NCBI GenBank assembly: GCA_003342895.1 | Contig: PTFA01000086.1 | Location: 890,939-954,938 of the forward strand | Direction: 5' to 3' | DNA from: Casuarius casuarius | Taxonomy: Eukaryota; Chordata; Aves; Casuariiformes; Casuariidae | DNA length: 64,000 nt | Shown here: positions 25,701 through 44,674 of the stretch, piece after piece | Position numbering within the stretch: position 1 is the first letter of the stretch | How the letters are laid out: the number at the start of each line of letters is the position of its first letter | Program-made: the position numbers and the translations under genes | Notes under the pieces: generated by a model | Seen by the model: the letters and a program-made list of their open reading frames with translations, nothing else | What the model was told of the DNA's origin: nothing | Databases searched by the model: none

Positions 25701-28700
25701 GTTAATCAAAGCTGTACTAAAACCAACAGAAAAATCCCACTGTTTTCAGTGCCACCCAGCTTTTGTTCCCACATATTTACACATGTGCTGTTTCGTGCCT
25801 CAGTTCCAGGAAAAACAAACTGCTGTTTCTTGATATGTAAAAAATACATATATATTTATTTCTGGGTTTGGGCTTCTCCTGCCATACCACAGTTCTTTAC
25901 GCACATGCTTCAAATTAATTTACTTTTCTGACTTTTCTGAACCTTTTTAGTATCTTCATTGTATTTTACCACAAAATTTATACCCAAACAAGGATTTAAA
26001 AATATAGAAAGAACGTTCTGATGAGTGTTAATGTTCTCTTTCTGGCTTCTAAGTAGTAGATGCTTAACACAGATTCTTCAGAACTGGGTCCTTGCCCGTC
26101 TTCCTCTGCCTGCCCAGGGATTTGGCAAGAAATTCCTAGAATAGGTCATGGGAGCAAAACAGATAAGCTGACCATCTTGCCCTGGCTCATGCAATAGGTT
26201 TCGCTTTGAAGCAATCCATTTTCTAGGTTCCCTCTCCATCTGAAAAGTCCCAGTTACAGAGAAATTTAGCAGAGAACAGAACCAATCAATCACGCTCTAA
26301 TTCTGTCTGCTGTACTTCTCCAGCAGACGAGAAAATGGACTTTGCTCGTGACTGCTGAAATCACTATTCCAAGAATAAATAGCATGTGGCCATGTCCCTA
26401 ACTACAAATTTTTTATTTGCAGTGGCTGCTGTATACTCTTCCACCTCGATGCGTAGGTGTGGCAGGACGCTGTCCCTCGATCTCATATTACTTGCAGTAG
26501 AGATGCTACGGACTTCACGAATGTTGTAGAAATAACCAAATAACTGAACAATAATTGCCCAATAACTGAAGGAGCAGATGGTCAAGAGAGGCTGCTCTCT
26601 CTGATTCATAATGAATCAGTGGCAACACTGCAATTCCCAAATGCACCAGCTCCCCCCGTCTCCCATTATCTGCCCCAAGACATTATTTTTTTAAGGCAAT
26701 CTGTTAGGGCAAGGCTTCATTTGTCTGAAATTTCAGCTTTTTTTCTGGGAAAAGAAGTCGATGGTTTTTCACCTGCCTTAATCACTAATTCACTAATGTA
26801 CACAGCTGCTCTGCCGTCATTAATCTACCGCACAGGGGAGGCACAGAGCTCCCTGCTCCGCATTACAGCTGCCAGAGATCAGCTGTGATGGTAGCCTGAA
26901 AGACTCCCTCGCTTTCACAGCCAGAGAAAGTCTGTCTTCTACTACCGCAGAGCAAACTAATGCTAGGCATCTGCACGGGCACTGTCCTCGAAGTCTGGAA
27001 GCCAAGTATTAAAAATAATTACAAAATGGATTTGGTCCACCACATAAAGGCACCCCTCTCCTCCCAGAACAGCACAATATTTTCTAAAAATGAACACTGT
27101 CACCGGTGCTTTCCTCTTTTGAGCTTCAGTTCTCTTTGCAGAAGAGCATTCACTATAGGATGGGGTCAGTCATTATCCTAGAGTGCAAAAGCTTTCCCAG
27201 CCTCACATAACTCATTTTCAAATTACTTGACATTTCTATATCAAAGAGTGACTCCTGCTCTTAACATATTTGCATTAGCTATTTCCTAGTAATCAATAGC
27301 AAAGGTACACATGTGTCTGGCTCCTCTTTAGGATGATGTATAAATCCATTGCCTAATATGAATGGTATAAAACCTCACCCTTCTTAGCCAGACTATTGTT
27401 CCTCTTGATAAAGCATTTTTTCAGCTAAGTATGGATTGTGTTTTAAAAATTAAGACCATGTGTTCTGTTAGTAACTTGTAAAGAGCATCAACAGCAGCCT
27501 TTGAAAAGCAATCCTGACAGATACAGATATTTACACTATATAAACTTTCATTAGAACTGAGATAAACAATGCAGTTAATTGGAAGAGAAATAAGTTTATC
27601 TCATACTTACATTGACCTTCATCTTGCTGCCTTCCACCTCCCTGTTACTCCATCCCCTAAGCGAGACGAACGCGATCTCCCCCAGCCCCGTCTCTCCCAG
27701 CCCAGCTCTTCAGATCAGGCGGAAATGCTCGAGGGTCTGGCTGGACGCCTGCAGAGCAAATGTCCAGCCTCCTTCCACCTACGCCGCGTTTGTAGGGAGC
27801 CCCAGAGCAGAGCAGCTATTGGGACCGAATGGAGCTAATTACGTAGTAAAATCATCTCCGCGGTGCAATTGGCCTGCAGCTGCCGATGCAAACGAGGGCC
27901 TGGCACGGGGACACACAGATGTCCCCGGTGCCGAGACCACGGGGGATGCCGTTTGCGTTTTGCAGCTACATCTCAACATGGAAAATGCATATGATTTTCT
28001 TCGATTTTGAGGCATATTCACATCCTTTGCAGCATCATTTTTTTGCTCCTCATTTTTCATACCTAAAAGCGGTTTGGTCTTGCGCTTTGAAATGTTCGCG
28101 TTCAGTTCTCTAGAAAATAGCACATCTCCTTTGTAGTTGTGTCAATCACTGCAAAATAATCCCCTTATTTAAAGGCACAGAACTTGAGAGGAGAGCTAAA
28201 CATTAACTGCAGGTTACGGGTTTTGTTTCTAAATTATGTAATTTTAAAAAATTGTTTAGTACCATCAAACAATATTGTTTAATATTATTGCTATTGTTGT
28301 TGCTATCTGTTCAAGAACAGCTCTGCCAAGGTTACGCTTATGCAAGTGAGCAGGTTATACTGCTTCTTTACTTTTTAACATCTTTAGTTTTGCACGCTGT
28401 CACTGGTTTTGCCCTTATACATCCTGCCTTTTTTCTAGCTACAGTGTTTTCCTTCCTCTTTCTGTAGTAGCCTCAAGATGAAATTAGGCACTCACTCCCA
28501 AACCCACAATCAAGTAAGCAGAAAAGAAGCGTATCTTGAATAGAAAATGTTGAATTGAAAATGCTTTCTCAACAAAATCTGCACAACTGGACAGGAGCTA
28601 GGAACAGACAAAACATACCATCGTCCAAATGCAGAAAACTACCTGGCACGAAGCAATCCATTTGGATGCCTTCTGGTGTTGTTTGTTTTCTTTTTCTTAT

Positions 28701-28839
28701 GATGACAGCCGGCACTTTTACTAGCGTGAACGCTCCACATCATGCAACGGATAAGGAACAACCATTAATTTACTACCCTGAACTTTGTAGGGTACTACCA
28801 GCATTTGTAGCCTTCTAGAAATACAAGGAACAAGGCTGC
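22795..28839. other. Region upstream of the first CASS4 coding exon
   Basis: No coding exon is supported here. A short GC-richer patch at about 22950-23080, right upstream of the predicted CASS4 start, could hold the promoter or 5' UTR. A second moderately GC-rich patch at about 27650-27960 includes gagctaattacgtagt with a homeodomain-type TAATTA core; it may be a conserved noncoding element, but that needs alignment. The remainder is AT-rich with only short open frames on both strands. Confidence 0.4.
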
Positions 28840-29070
28840 AACTGGAGGCCGCGGAGCTGCTTTTGGGCGACCTGCAGAACTGATGGCAGCGAGGCGTTGC
28901 AGTGCGGGGAAGCGGACGCCCTCGCCGCCTCGCTCGGCCCGGCGCTCGGAGCTGCAGCACCCGGCCCCGCTGCCAGCCCCGGCGGGGCACCGCGGCCACG
29001 GCTCAGACATGTCGCACCGCGGAAGCTGGAGAGCACCGGCCTACGGCGCGCCTAGGAGATGAAGGTGAGC
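28840..29070. promoter_or_regulatory. Orphan CpG island
   Basis: This dense CpG-rich segment is about 6 kb from the nearest recognised coding exon. On the plus strand it ends in gagATGAAG|gtgagcagg, a strong consensus donor (29061-29066). A transcript could start here and run toward CSTF1. On the minus strand it could instead be a distal promoter for CASS4, but the minus-strand donors nearby are weak. No protein family is recognisable in its open frames. Confidence 0.45.
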
Positions 29071-29499
29071 AGGTACCAGCCCAAATTTGAAATACAACGG
29101 TCCAACCCCTACTGCCCCCACCCTAAATTTAGGCAGAGCTTAGGCACCTAGTCTGAGAGCATAATTCTCAAAGTCTTTGGAGCCCGTATTGGGTATAAAT
29201 CGCAGGGCTTACGGCGTGCATGCATGCGTGCCCCATTAGCTCATGCTGAGCACCCAATTAGTTTAAGCATGAGCACCCAAGCGGCACCCGCACGGGTGCA
29301 GAGCTGGGCACACGCGGCAGGGCTCAGCGGCCGGGGGCTGCAGCGGTGCCTGCGCGGGGGAGGCCGCGAGGTGCCACGGGCCGGGCCCGGCCGGCTCTGA
29401 GACCCGTGTCACACCCCACCGCACGCCAAAACGTCAGCCAGGCAGGGCAGCACGGGGCACCTCTGCTCCGACGTGCTGACGAAAGAGCGGCAGCCGCAG

Positions 29500-29600
29500 G
29501 GGGAGGAGACGTGAGGAGACACGCGGGGAGACACTGAAGGAGACGTGCAGAGGGAGAGATGGTGGGGGACGCGTGGCTGGAGACATGCTCCTGCCAGGAG
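29500..29600. repeat. Degenerate GGAGAC-type tandem repeat
   Basis: The core ggagac recurs irregularly (ggaggagacg, gaggagacac, ggggagacac, aaggagacgtg, tggagacatg) within about 90 bases. It lies in the GC-rich flank of the orphan CpG island. The pattern suggests a decayed minisatellite. Confidence 0.45.
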
Positions 29601-29651
29601 GTGCCCCATGCCCAGGGAATGCCGTGGTCCCAGAGGGACCGCAGCCTGCAG

Positions 29652-29757
29652 GTGACCCTCACCAGGATGGGGACACCCCAGGGGACTGTGGGCAACCCTC
29701 GCTGGGATGAGGACACCCCGAGGGACTGCGGATGACCCTCATCAGGGTGGGGACACC
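29652..29757. repeat. 40-bp minisatellite, about 2.6 copies
   Basis: Units begin at 29652, 29692 and 29732. They share the pattern RYRACCCTC-N(6)-GGRTGRGGACACC followed by a GGGACTGYGG tail, and the third copy breaks off. Unit length is exactly 40 bp. The long minus-strand open frame over this segment is a product of the repeat, not a gene. Confidence 0.75.
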
Positions 29758-29930
29758 AGTAGCAAGACTGCAGGCCATGGAGGAACCATGCTGGAGCAGT
29801 GACAGTAAGAAGCATGAGGGAGCGTAGGAAAACCAGCACGAATCCCAGCAGAGCGGCAGACAGAGACCATTACGTGCTGACTCCAACCTCCTGCACTCCC
29901 CATCACCTCCTTGGAGGAAGTGGGAGGGAC

Positions 29931-30180
29931 TGAGTGTAATGTGGTGAAAATAAGGCAAATTGAGACTAGGGCTGGGGGAGGAGAAGTGTTTGCCTTAAGC
30001 TGAGCCTGGGCAAGGGGGAGGAAAGGTGTTTACTTAAGCGTTTCCTCAATTGTTTATGTTTTCTTTTTTCTCTATACCTGAATTGGTGATTACAAGTTTG
30101 TGTCAACTGACAATAAATTAAATTAAGAAAAAATTCCCTGAGTCAAGTCTGTTTTGCCCATGACAGAGCTAAAGTTTTAC
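29931..30180 (+). mobile_element. LTR-like interspersed repeat with its own polyadenylation signal
   Basis: A 40-bp direct duplication (gggggagg-a-aagtgttt-cttaagc at 29974 and 30014) is followed by caataaattaaatt (AATAAA at 30112-30117) and then tccctgagtcaagtctgttt with tgcccatgac. I recall the last module as a recurrent piece of bird genomes, close to the end of LTR-type repeats, but I cannot name the family. There is no coding capacity, and I did not find a partner LTR in the window. Confidence 0.35.
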
Positions 30181-33100
30181 CTCTAAGATTTCCCTGGGGA
30201 AGGATGGGCACCAAGTTCACTTCCAGCTGAGGGCTTCCCTGGGAATATCCCCAAATTAAGCATTTGAGGCCCAGAAAGACGGAGACTTCACTCTTCTCTC
30301 TGGCATTTCCTGTTGGCTATTTAAGTAACTCCTTGCTCAACATATTAACTGTTGCAAATCCTATTTTGAGACACACACTGCTCCCAGGTATTCGAGATGA
30401 GTCTGGGTGCATGGCTGGAGGCATTTTAGCACCAGTATTCCCAAGGGCAGACAGGGCTCACAGAAACAAACCTCATGTCGTTGTTCGTGCACTTGTTTGT
30501 GGACAAGACCAGAACATGTAAGCTGGGCATTTGGGAAAAAGAGACAAACTTCAGATCAACTTAATGTGTACTTAAGACATGACCCTATTTTTGTTTTGGC
30601 AACAGCACAGTAAATGTTGTCCAACAGTAAGAGAACTGTTTCCCGTGCATGTTCTGTAACTGTACTCTAAATTGCACCCAGGCATGCAACATTTCCTGTG
30701 CAGACGTTGTCACTGGTACATACACAACAACAAAGAAATAGCATCATTTGTCTGGGTGCAATCATACACTGAATTCCTTTTCAGAAACAGTTCACCTTGC
30801 AAAGATGGAATAGTTGGAGCACAGCAAGAATTGCAGTGTCACCTGTCATAGTAAAGCTACTGATGCTTGGTACATGGTGCTTCAAGAAGTCCAGATACTA
30901 TAAAAAACACATGCTTAGTGTTTGTGTACTAAGTACAGTGTTCAGCTATTATAATAAACAGCAATATACTGATGCTAGGATAGTGGGAACCTTATAAACC
31001 GTTCATGAATGATATAGTAGAAAGAAACTTGACTTTTTCAGTTGTTATTTCCCCTGACTTTGGGGGTGCTGTGGCTGTGCCTAAGGACCTCAAAGCAGAA
31101 CTGGAGATCAGCTTGCTACTGAAAATATAACTGAAAATATCATACCTAGAAATAGAAACTCCTTTCTTTGGAAGAGAGATGAAAAATGCTTTCCATCAGT
31201 TTCTGATGACTTAACATGTGAAATTGTCCTCTTAAATTTGAGTGCAACAAATGGCTCATCAAGCTGGGACCAAACTTTTTTTCCACTATATTTTTTTTCA
31301 AATTTCCAGCCAGCAGTTTATTTACAGTAAACATTGAGATGATAATCCAAGATGAAAAGAATAATTCTATTACGCTGCTTATGAAGCTTGCAGACAGTAG
31401 GACAAACAAAGCACTGAATTAGAAGACAAGACTTCAGCATTTTCTGACCCTTATAGCTTTAGCAAGTTAATTTCTATATACAGTATATAAAATTATATTA
31501 GACGCAAAATGAATAAATGAATAAAATAAAAAACTCTTATAAACTAGTTTCAGTCTTTCAAAACAAACAAAATAGCACTTTAAAAGTTCTGCTGTTTTAC
31601 TTCTAATGTAGGAAAATTCTTTATTGTGCAAATAGCTCACCTGGACTAGCGCTGCAAGCCTGTGACAATATAATCACGTATCAAATGTTATTACAGGATG
31701 GCAGTAAGACAGGTGGAACCTTGAAAGTACACGTTTATTATTTCACAAGTTTGTTTATTCACAGGTGTTTACTCTTTGTGAATCTTGCTTTGTTCAGAGT
31801 CATCCCCCAAAAGGCATTTCCTCCAGGTAATGATTTTGCCACAACAAAAAGCACAGAGGTACATGAGGCGTGTTAGCATCCTAAAGAACCCTCCTTCAAC
31901 CTCAGGTTTAGAACACTACACATTTCCAGTGTCACCAAGCATCATTTTGAATTCAAAACATCAAACCTACACTAGGACTTTTTTTTTAATCGTTTATACG
32001 TTGTGCTCGAAAACTAGACATACCTTTGCAGTTCTGTCGATTCTTCTGGTTTTATCCATGGTTGTCTTTCACCAGCAGCGTCGCCTTAAGCAATGCAGAT
32101 AGCTACCACCGGGTAAAGAGACTTCAGTTTTGTACAGTCACAGTGTGTCAGGAACTGTTTCTCAAGAAAACACATCTGACAGCTATACCCTTAAAAGCAT
32201 TTAGGAAGTTGTACCAAAGATTCTCATGAAAGACAGTTTCTGTGACAACAGATAAGATTAAAAAGAAAATAAAACAAACCAGAAAAACCCTAATAGCATC
32301 CAGCACTGAGAAGAAAGTCTGTCTGCAAGTGGAATTTTCCTTGATCTCTCTGTCACCAACTTGTCGCAATTAACCAGTCAGAAGTCTCACCCTCCTGTTT
32401 TGCTACATGTTCCTGTATTTCCTATTTTAGAAATGTAATGACTACAAGAATACTATGTACCACAAGAGGCTGCCCAATGCTTGAAAGAAAGAAGTGCCAT
32501 ACTCACATTACTGGAATATTTCTAAGCCAAAATTTTTGATGTTTTTCAAAGCTGCCTCATAATTTAAAACACTCTATAAAATTTTTTGTTATGCAAAGAA
32601 GGCGCTTTGTGAAATAACAGAAATCTTACATATTATCCGGGGCTGAATTCTTTATGAAAGGCTCATTCAAGCTCCATCAATGCTTGAAAACACACACAAA
32701 CTAGATGTGGGTTGTAAATGTTGCTTGCAACATTAGGCTCTTCAGTGGAGCAATTGTGGTGCAGCTCACTTGGAGGGTCCATCATAGCCACATGCCAGAA
32801 CTTACTAACTTGGACTACAATTATCTTATTTTCCCCTTTACTGCATTTTTTCCCCAGGATTTACAGTATCTCAGGGCAGCTCTGGGGGAAAGATGACATC
32901 TGTGTCCAGGGAATGAGAAAAACGTATGTCCCAGACCGGTACCCTTCTTAAGTAGAACATTTGAAGTTTGTTTCAGCTGGTGGCAAACAAGTCTAATTCC
33001 ACAAGTGCCCGTTTAGGAAAGGCCTTCCCTAGATCTGTGCACCAGTTACAAGGCTGCCAAGTCAGTATGTCAAAGAATCCCAAAGGCCAAAAAGATACAA

Positions 33101-36100
33101 AACAGTAACTATGATTTATCTCCAAGGTTGTTTTGCTTTTAGGTAGGCATGGTTTGTTGGGCTAATGCTTTAGCTGTCAAATTACCTCACCACATTTTCA
33201 TGATAGTTTCTTTTGAGTAGCGGCAAGGAGAGTTTACATGCTGGATGGATACATCTGACCTCTGGCCAGATGAGGGAAACATTCCTGAGATGGCAAATCC
33301 TGAAGTTTGCTGAGGTACAGCTGCCAAGAGGTACAGATGGCAAAACTGATGGAGGGCAAGTGGGTGCACTGGAATTTATCTGATCAGTAGAAACTAATTT
33401 CAAACCACCCCTGTGCAAAGAACAGGCAAAATCTAGGGATGTTTCCCTGACTACTTTCAAGCCAGTGGTCCAAGAAGGCAGAGGGACAAGCATTTTTAAG
33501 TTCCCCCTTCCTGAGGTCTTCACACTTGAAAAAGCCCATTGTCTGAATACAGGCAAGCTTTGCTTCTAGTTTCCTCAGCTAGATGGCTACAATTACTAAT
33601 TAACAATTGCCTTCCATAATGCAGAAGGACTAGAGATGAGACCCTGAATGGGTGGTAAGATGTTCCTTTGTAAAATGAAGGCTTGTCAAAACTAAGATTA
33701 AGACAGAAGAGAGATGTCTGTTGTTCAACTAGCATCGTCATGGTGGAGTCAAAGCTGCTCTCTACTGAAACACCACTCTTTTGCAGAAGGGTAGTAGGTT
33801 ACTGCCATCTCTTTGCCAGATGTTCAAAGCCCTTGACAGCTAATGGTCTTGGGCAAGATTCTGTTTTTACAAAGGCTTGTTTACACATTTGCTTCCTCTT
33901 TCAGCTAGAAGCAGAGCTGACCTTAAGCTTTGAGGAACAAAGAGCGTGAAAGAGTAGAATTGCAAAGTTATTAGCCTCAAATGAAAAACTCTAGAAGGGC
34001 ATAATAACAACATCTGAAAACCAAAGGTAGAGGGCTAGTGACTAAGTATACTTAGTATACACACACATCTCATAGCTTGAGGAGACAGTTGTCTCCATGC
34101 TATAATGCTCTTCACTCTCTCAAGAGTACTGAGGAACACTTATCAGCAACAGGATAAAGCTTTCCCACAACCCCCAAATCCCTGCCTCCCCTATCTCACA
34201 GAATTGTCTTTAGAATCCCACTGAACCGAGCAGGGAGGAAATGCAGGTTTGGGAACAGGGCATGCTTCTAAAACACCCAGAAAAAGATGCTTCCTCTGAA
34301 GAGGTTTACCGGGCTTGCTCTCTATTATCACAGACAAGTCAGTGGCAAAGATGCTCTCTTCACCAGCTGTATTAGTCCAGAAGGTTGAGGCTTGCTTAAC
34401 ACGAGTCTGAATATTTCAAGGAAGAGCAATTCCAATACAGACCACCTGAAAGGTCAGTACTGTAGTTGCAAGGTTGGGTTGTTCTCCTTTTTCTTAGGAT
34501 AAACAGTGCTGTTCTGAGGCTGTTAGTAAGTTCCATGATCCAAAGACACTATCAAAGCTGCCTCATAGCAGTGATGAGTTCAGCAGAGACTGATACTATC
34601 TTACTAAGACTAGAAAGAGCACTAGAAACAGTCATTGTTTGACCTTTCCAAAACTCGCCCAAACACCAACCCAAATTTTGGAGCAGATTTTCTTTTTTTT
34701 TTGGGGGGGGGGGGGGCTATTTTAACAGATGCTTATAGCACAAGGGTAACAAAAAACAGTGTTTCTGAGAAGATGCAGGTCAGTTTGTCTGGACTTTACC
34801 TCTGAGTGTGTCTGCTCAAAGGCAGGATGGGAAGTATTTTTTGAACTACCTGCCTAAGCTATGGAGCAAGGTAACAAGCCTGGCAAATCTCTTATTCTTA
34901 CTGTGAAAAGCAAAGCGTCTTAATACAACTACCTACATTTTAATTGATCAATACAAATGTCTTGCAGCTACATGCACTTCATTTTTCCTCTCTGCAGCAA
35001 CAAAACCATTTAAAATAGTATTGCTTAAAGACAGAATCATACCTATGCTAAGGATTGTAGAAGTGTAACTTTTTACTGTAAGCAAAATAAGTAAAATCCC
35101 ACGGAAAGAGGTATCTTGACAAGAATAACCTATACCAAACCTTAGGCTTTCTAGTCTGAATTGGAAGTATAAAATCACATTCTACCTAGCCATTACAAAA
35201 GCATCAAGTGTAAGAAAAAGGACATTAACCACTAAAAAATAATGAACTGCATACTCTTTCTCTTGACTTCACAGTCTTCTAGTTTCATTATAGCCAGGAG
35301 ATAAGATAGGAGAAGGAAAACAGCAGCCCCTTCTTGCTCCCATTCCTCTCAGATTTCTGCATCCCACTCTCCCCTAACCACTGGTGACACCTGTAGCCAT
35401 CTACATGCCAAGGGCATCAAATACAGCTTCAGGTGTGAAACCTCTCTGACCAGTAAGTCTGATCGCACAAAGAACATCTATGTAGATTCCTCTAAATTTG
35501 TACAGTGGAAAGATAGCATTCCCCTTCAATCAAGTGCAGATCTAAGAGGAAGAGCAGGTGTGTTCAAGATGCAGCTGTAGCTCCTCTTACAGCACTTCTA
35601 AAGCATGCTTGCTCTAAACACTGCCTTTTTATACAGCAAACTTGCCTTCTCATTCTCATCCCCAATCAATCACCTTCAGCCATCACATAGTGTCACTGGG
35701 ATTTTGTACTCCAAAAGTATTTTACTCTGTGATTGCATTGTCTATTTATATAGGACGAGTAAGCTTTTTCCTGTCCTTATTTTCCTGAGCAATCTCCTTC
35801 CCCCCACCCCAAACCCAAACCCCTGGCCTCAACCAAAATGATACACAACATGAAAGAAATAAAAGGGTTCACTTCAGTATGTTTTTGCCTTAAGGAACAA
35901 ACCTCTGTTTTTATGTTACAAGCTAAAAGACCACAGACCTAAGGAAGCATGAGGTGAAAGCTAGCAGGCTGCTACCTTATGAACTACAGCAGTGGTTTAA
36001 TAAGTAAAATCCCCAAATTATATTTTTAAAATAGACAACATTCACAAACAGCAGAAGAGTTACCTACAGGCAACTTCTTCAGCAGAATTAAAAAACAAAC

Positions 36101-37700
36101 AAACAAAAAAAAGCAGCCTAGCAAAAGTTACCGCTGCCATCAATTTAGCAGGCTGACTCTACCAGATGGCTGGTGTTACTGAGCTAATTCACCATGCGCT
36201 AGTAACTGCGCGGCAGGACTTCCCTTCTCCCTCCCATAAAGCCCTAGTTCTCCCTGCTCCTCCACCAAAAAAGCCACCTAAACCACTATCTGTTGCTTCC
36301 CACATTTCTAAAAATTGAGGGGGCAGGGGAACAGCAGGGGAAAGGAGGGAGGGAAGGAAATGACTAAGCCTAAGAAAAAGTTATTGCTATGCAAAAGAAA
36401 TTAAGAGAGAGAAAAAAAACCCTGCATTCTCTGTTAAAAAACCAAAAACACCTCAACAACCTATGTTCCAAACCATAAATCTAAAGTTACGTCAGGTTCA
36501 CACGTTCATATGCAACAGACCAACTTAGCAAGCTGTAACACATTCCCAAAACAGATCCTTCCGATATTTAATTCACTTGCCCTTTGTTATACAGAAAACT
36601 AATACATTTCCTTCTTTATATATTAAATAACTTTTTAAAAGGTAATTTTTATTTAAATACAGACAAACCTGTACCCTCTTCAGTCCTTGACAAGATACTT
36701 CATCAGTGGCAATGGAAAGTTAATTCAGCAGTAAGAACAATCTAATATTTGGAAATCCGAATGAAAGCAAGTGCTGAGATTATGACTGAAGAAAGCCTCC
36801 CAACTGTGAAGCCCAAGGGTACTGTATCACTGGAGCTGCAGACAGAATGCTTGAAAGAACATACTTAAAGCCTTGCACAGGCCAGATAGTCTGTAAGTAG
36901 TAGTGAATTTTCAAATTTACAGAAGGTTTAAGCATAGAGTATCTTAATAATCTGTAAATCTGTTGAATATGATGTCTGGGAAACTTGCACTATTAGAAAT
37001 TATAATTAGAAATATTTGAATTTTTTTTTGAATTAAAAATGTCATTCAAGTGCTGTGTAACACATTGCAACTACAGAATAAAAATTTCTAAATAAAATGA
37101 AATGACATTTCTGAGGTACATACACAAAAATCAATATGCACAACAATTTATTTGAGGGGATACTATAGGTTTCTATGGCAAAATTATTCTCCTCATCTTT
37201 AGCCGGTGCAGCACTGCCACATAACCCTTTTGCAATTGCAGCGTGGATATTCCTTGAAAATACCACAAGCTTCCTTTCAAGTCACACTTGTTAATATAAA
37301 TTCACATAAAGACAAGATTTCAAGTCTGAACTTTAATATCAGAACTAGAACACCATTTTTTGAATTCATCTAAACAATTTAAAATTGTGTTTCAAATTCT
37401 TATGGCACCAGACTGGCTTAGAATTGAAGGTCCACTTGGCCAATTTAAAAAAAAAACAAAAACAAAAAAACTCACAAAAAACAGACTAAAAGGATACAAA
37501 ATGGAGCTTTACAAAGCATGAATCAGAACTGAAGGCAGCTTAAGGCTTCATTAAAGTATTTGCCAAGTTCTGCTGTTACTTGTGTAATCCATTCTTTAAA
37601 CAGACTTCAGTGGGATTGCACAGATACAATGCAGATCAAAACTGGCTCATTCTGCCCAGTTTGAGCAAGATTTAGTCACATTATCTTTCGCAGGATTTAG
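30181..37700. other. Gene-poor intergenic stretch between the CASS4 upstream region and the CSTF1 3' end
   Basis: Sequence is AT-rich with only short, unrelated open frames on both strands. I see no RNA gene, no exon with convincing splice sites and no recognisable transposon body. Low-complexity pieces include a T10-G14 tract at 34693-34716, aaacaaacaaac near 36099 and A-rich strings near 37448. Confidence 0.5.
34693..34716. repeat. Homopolymer junction T10 followed by G14
   Basis: Ten T residues run directly into fourteen G residues. Such runs are hard to sequence, so the exact lengths should be treated as approximate. Confidence 0.9.
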
Positions 37701-37739
37701 AGACAGAAGAACAAGTTTAATCCTTCTTGCAAGGATCAT

Positions 37740-37745
37740 TTTATT
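37740..37745 (-). terminator. CSTF1: Candidate CSTF1 polyadenylation signal
   Basis: The plus strand reads tttatt (AATAAA on the minus strand), about 245 bases past the CSTF1 stop codon at 37988-37990. The 3' UTR in between contains an inverted repeat. Further tttatt sites lie downstream, so longer isoforms are possible. Confidence 0.4.
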
Positions 37746-37803
37746 CCCCCCTCCTCTCCCTTGAGTACAATTAGAGATGACTTACAAAAATTAATGCCAC
37801 ACA

Positions 37804-37828
37804 CACACTAATAAAAAAAATTAGTGTG
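37804..37828 (-). other. Perfect inverted repeat in the CSTF1 3' UTR
   Basis: A 9-bp stem (cacactaat / attagtgtg) encloses a seven-base A loop, which is U on the transcribed strand. It sits between the CSTF1 stop and the candidate polyadenylation signal and would form a hairpin in the mRNA. Confidence 0.6.
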
Positions 37829-37987
37829 GGGCAAAAACTTAGTCTCAGTATTCTGATATTTTTCTGCCACATTTGACAGAATTAAAAAACAGACACAGCA
37901 TGGCTCTCGTCTAGGCATCTGTTGGCGGTACAATCAATACAAGATGATATAATGAGTCTGGATAATCACTGTTTTATAAAGCCGTCT

Positions 37988-43691
<5,704 letters not shown>

Positions 43692-44359
43692 TTACATATA
43701 ACAACTGTAATAAAGCACCTTCTGCTGAACTTCAGAGTATAAGACCATAGCTAATACTATCAATATTCAACAGAGAAATGAAAAACGTTATAAAATGAGA
43801 GAAACCTGTTGCACTTGTTTGCTGCAGAAATGAAAATATTGCCATTAAATAGAATGAGAACCGTATTAAGGAGCAATAAAGAAAATGATGCAGTGAAAAA
43901 AGGCAGAATTACTTAGCAAAATTATTCCGTCAGTATCTTTTATTTAGCCATGCTAGTGCCAGCAGACAGGTGGACCCGGGCACGCAGAGCCAGGAAGGCG
44001 ATTAACAGAAAACGTGCAGGGAAGTCAAAACGCTAACCACCCTCGCACAGCCCCAGACCGTTCCCTCCCTTTCATCCGAAGCTCTCAAGTCCTCTCCACA
44101 CCTCTTCCCACCCAGCACATGCTCCTCGTCCTCCCCTACACCCTCTCCCACCTCCGAGTAATAAGGCCAATAACCAGTTTCGGGGACCAATAACCAGACA
44201 GGGAGGGGGCGTGGGGGAAAGGGACTGAATGAGGGCGGGGAGAGTGCTCAGCCGGAGCACAGCGGTCACAGAGAGCAGACTTCAGACACCGGGGGGCGGA
44301 CAAGCAGCTTCGGGCGGGAGCTGCAGAGGGCGAAACCCGGCCAAGGCAGCGGAGACGAG

Positions 44360-44674
44360 AGCAAGGGAGCGCTCACCGCAGCGCCGGTACCTACCGACCC
44401 TTCCTTCTGCCTCCCTCGCTCTCCCCCTAAAATGGCGACCGGAGCCCTGAGCGCATCGATTGGCGGCGGCGGCAGGGGAGGAGGTGGCGGCGGCGGCCGA
44501 GACCGAAGAATGCTCCTCCGCGAAGGCTGCTGCATCGAGCGCCCGCAAATCGATTGGAGGCGACTCTTGAAGGAGAGAATTGCAGCATCACATGACAGTG
44601 ACACCACGCGCGCGCCCGGGCACTGGCAGGTCCCTCCGTCACGTGAGCGGTGACGCGCCAAGCGCGCCCCGACC
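44360..44674 (-). promoter_or_regulatory. CSTF1: CSTF1 CpG-island promoter and probable noncoding first exon
   Basis: This is a CpG-rich block upstream of CSTF1 exon 2. On the minus strand, good donor candidates for the noncoding exon are G|GTGAGC (44376) and G|GTAGGT (44394). Upstream in the transcription direction lie tcacgtga (palindromic E-box, 44639-44646) and a CRE-like tgacgcg. Open frames across the block on either strand are glycine-, arginine- or proline-rich composition artefacts. Confidence 0.65.

Noticed and set aside
29324..29839. 171-codon minus-strand frame
   Set aside because: It runs through GC-rich and 40-bp repeat sequence, has no recognisable domain, and its repeats mirror the DNA units.
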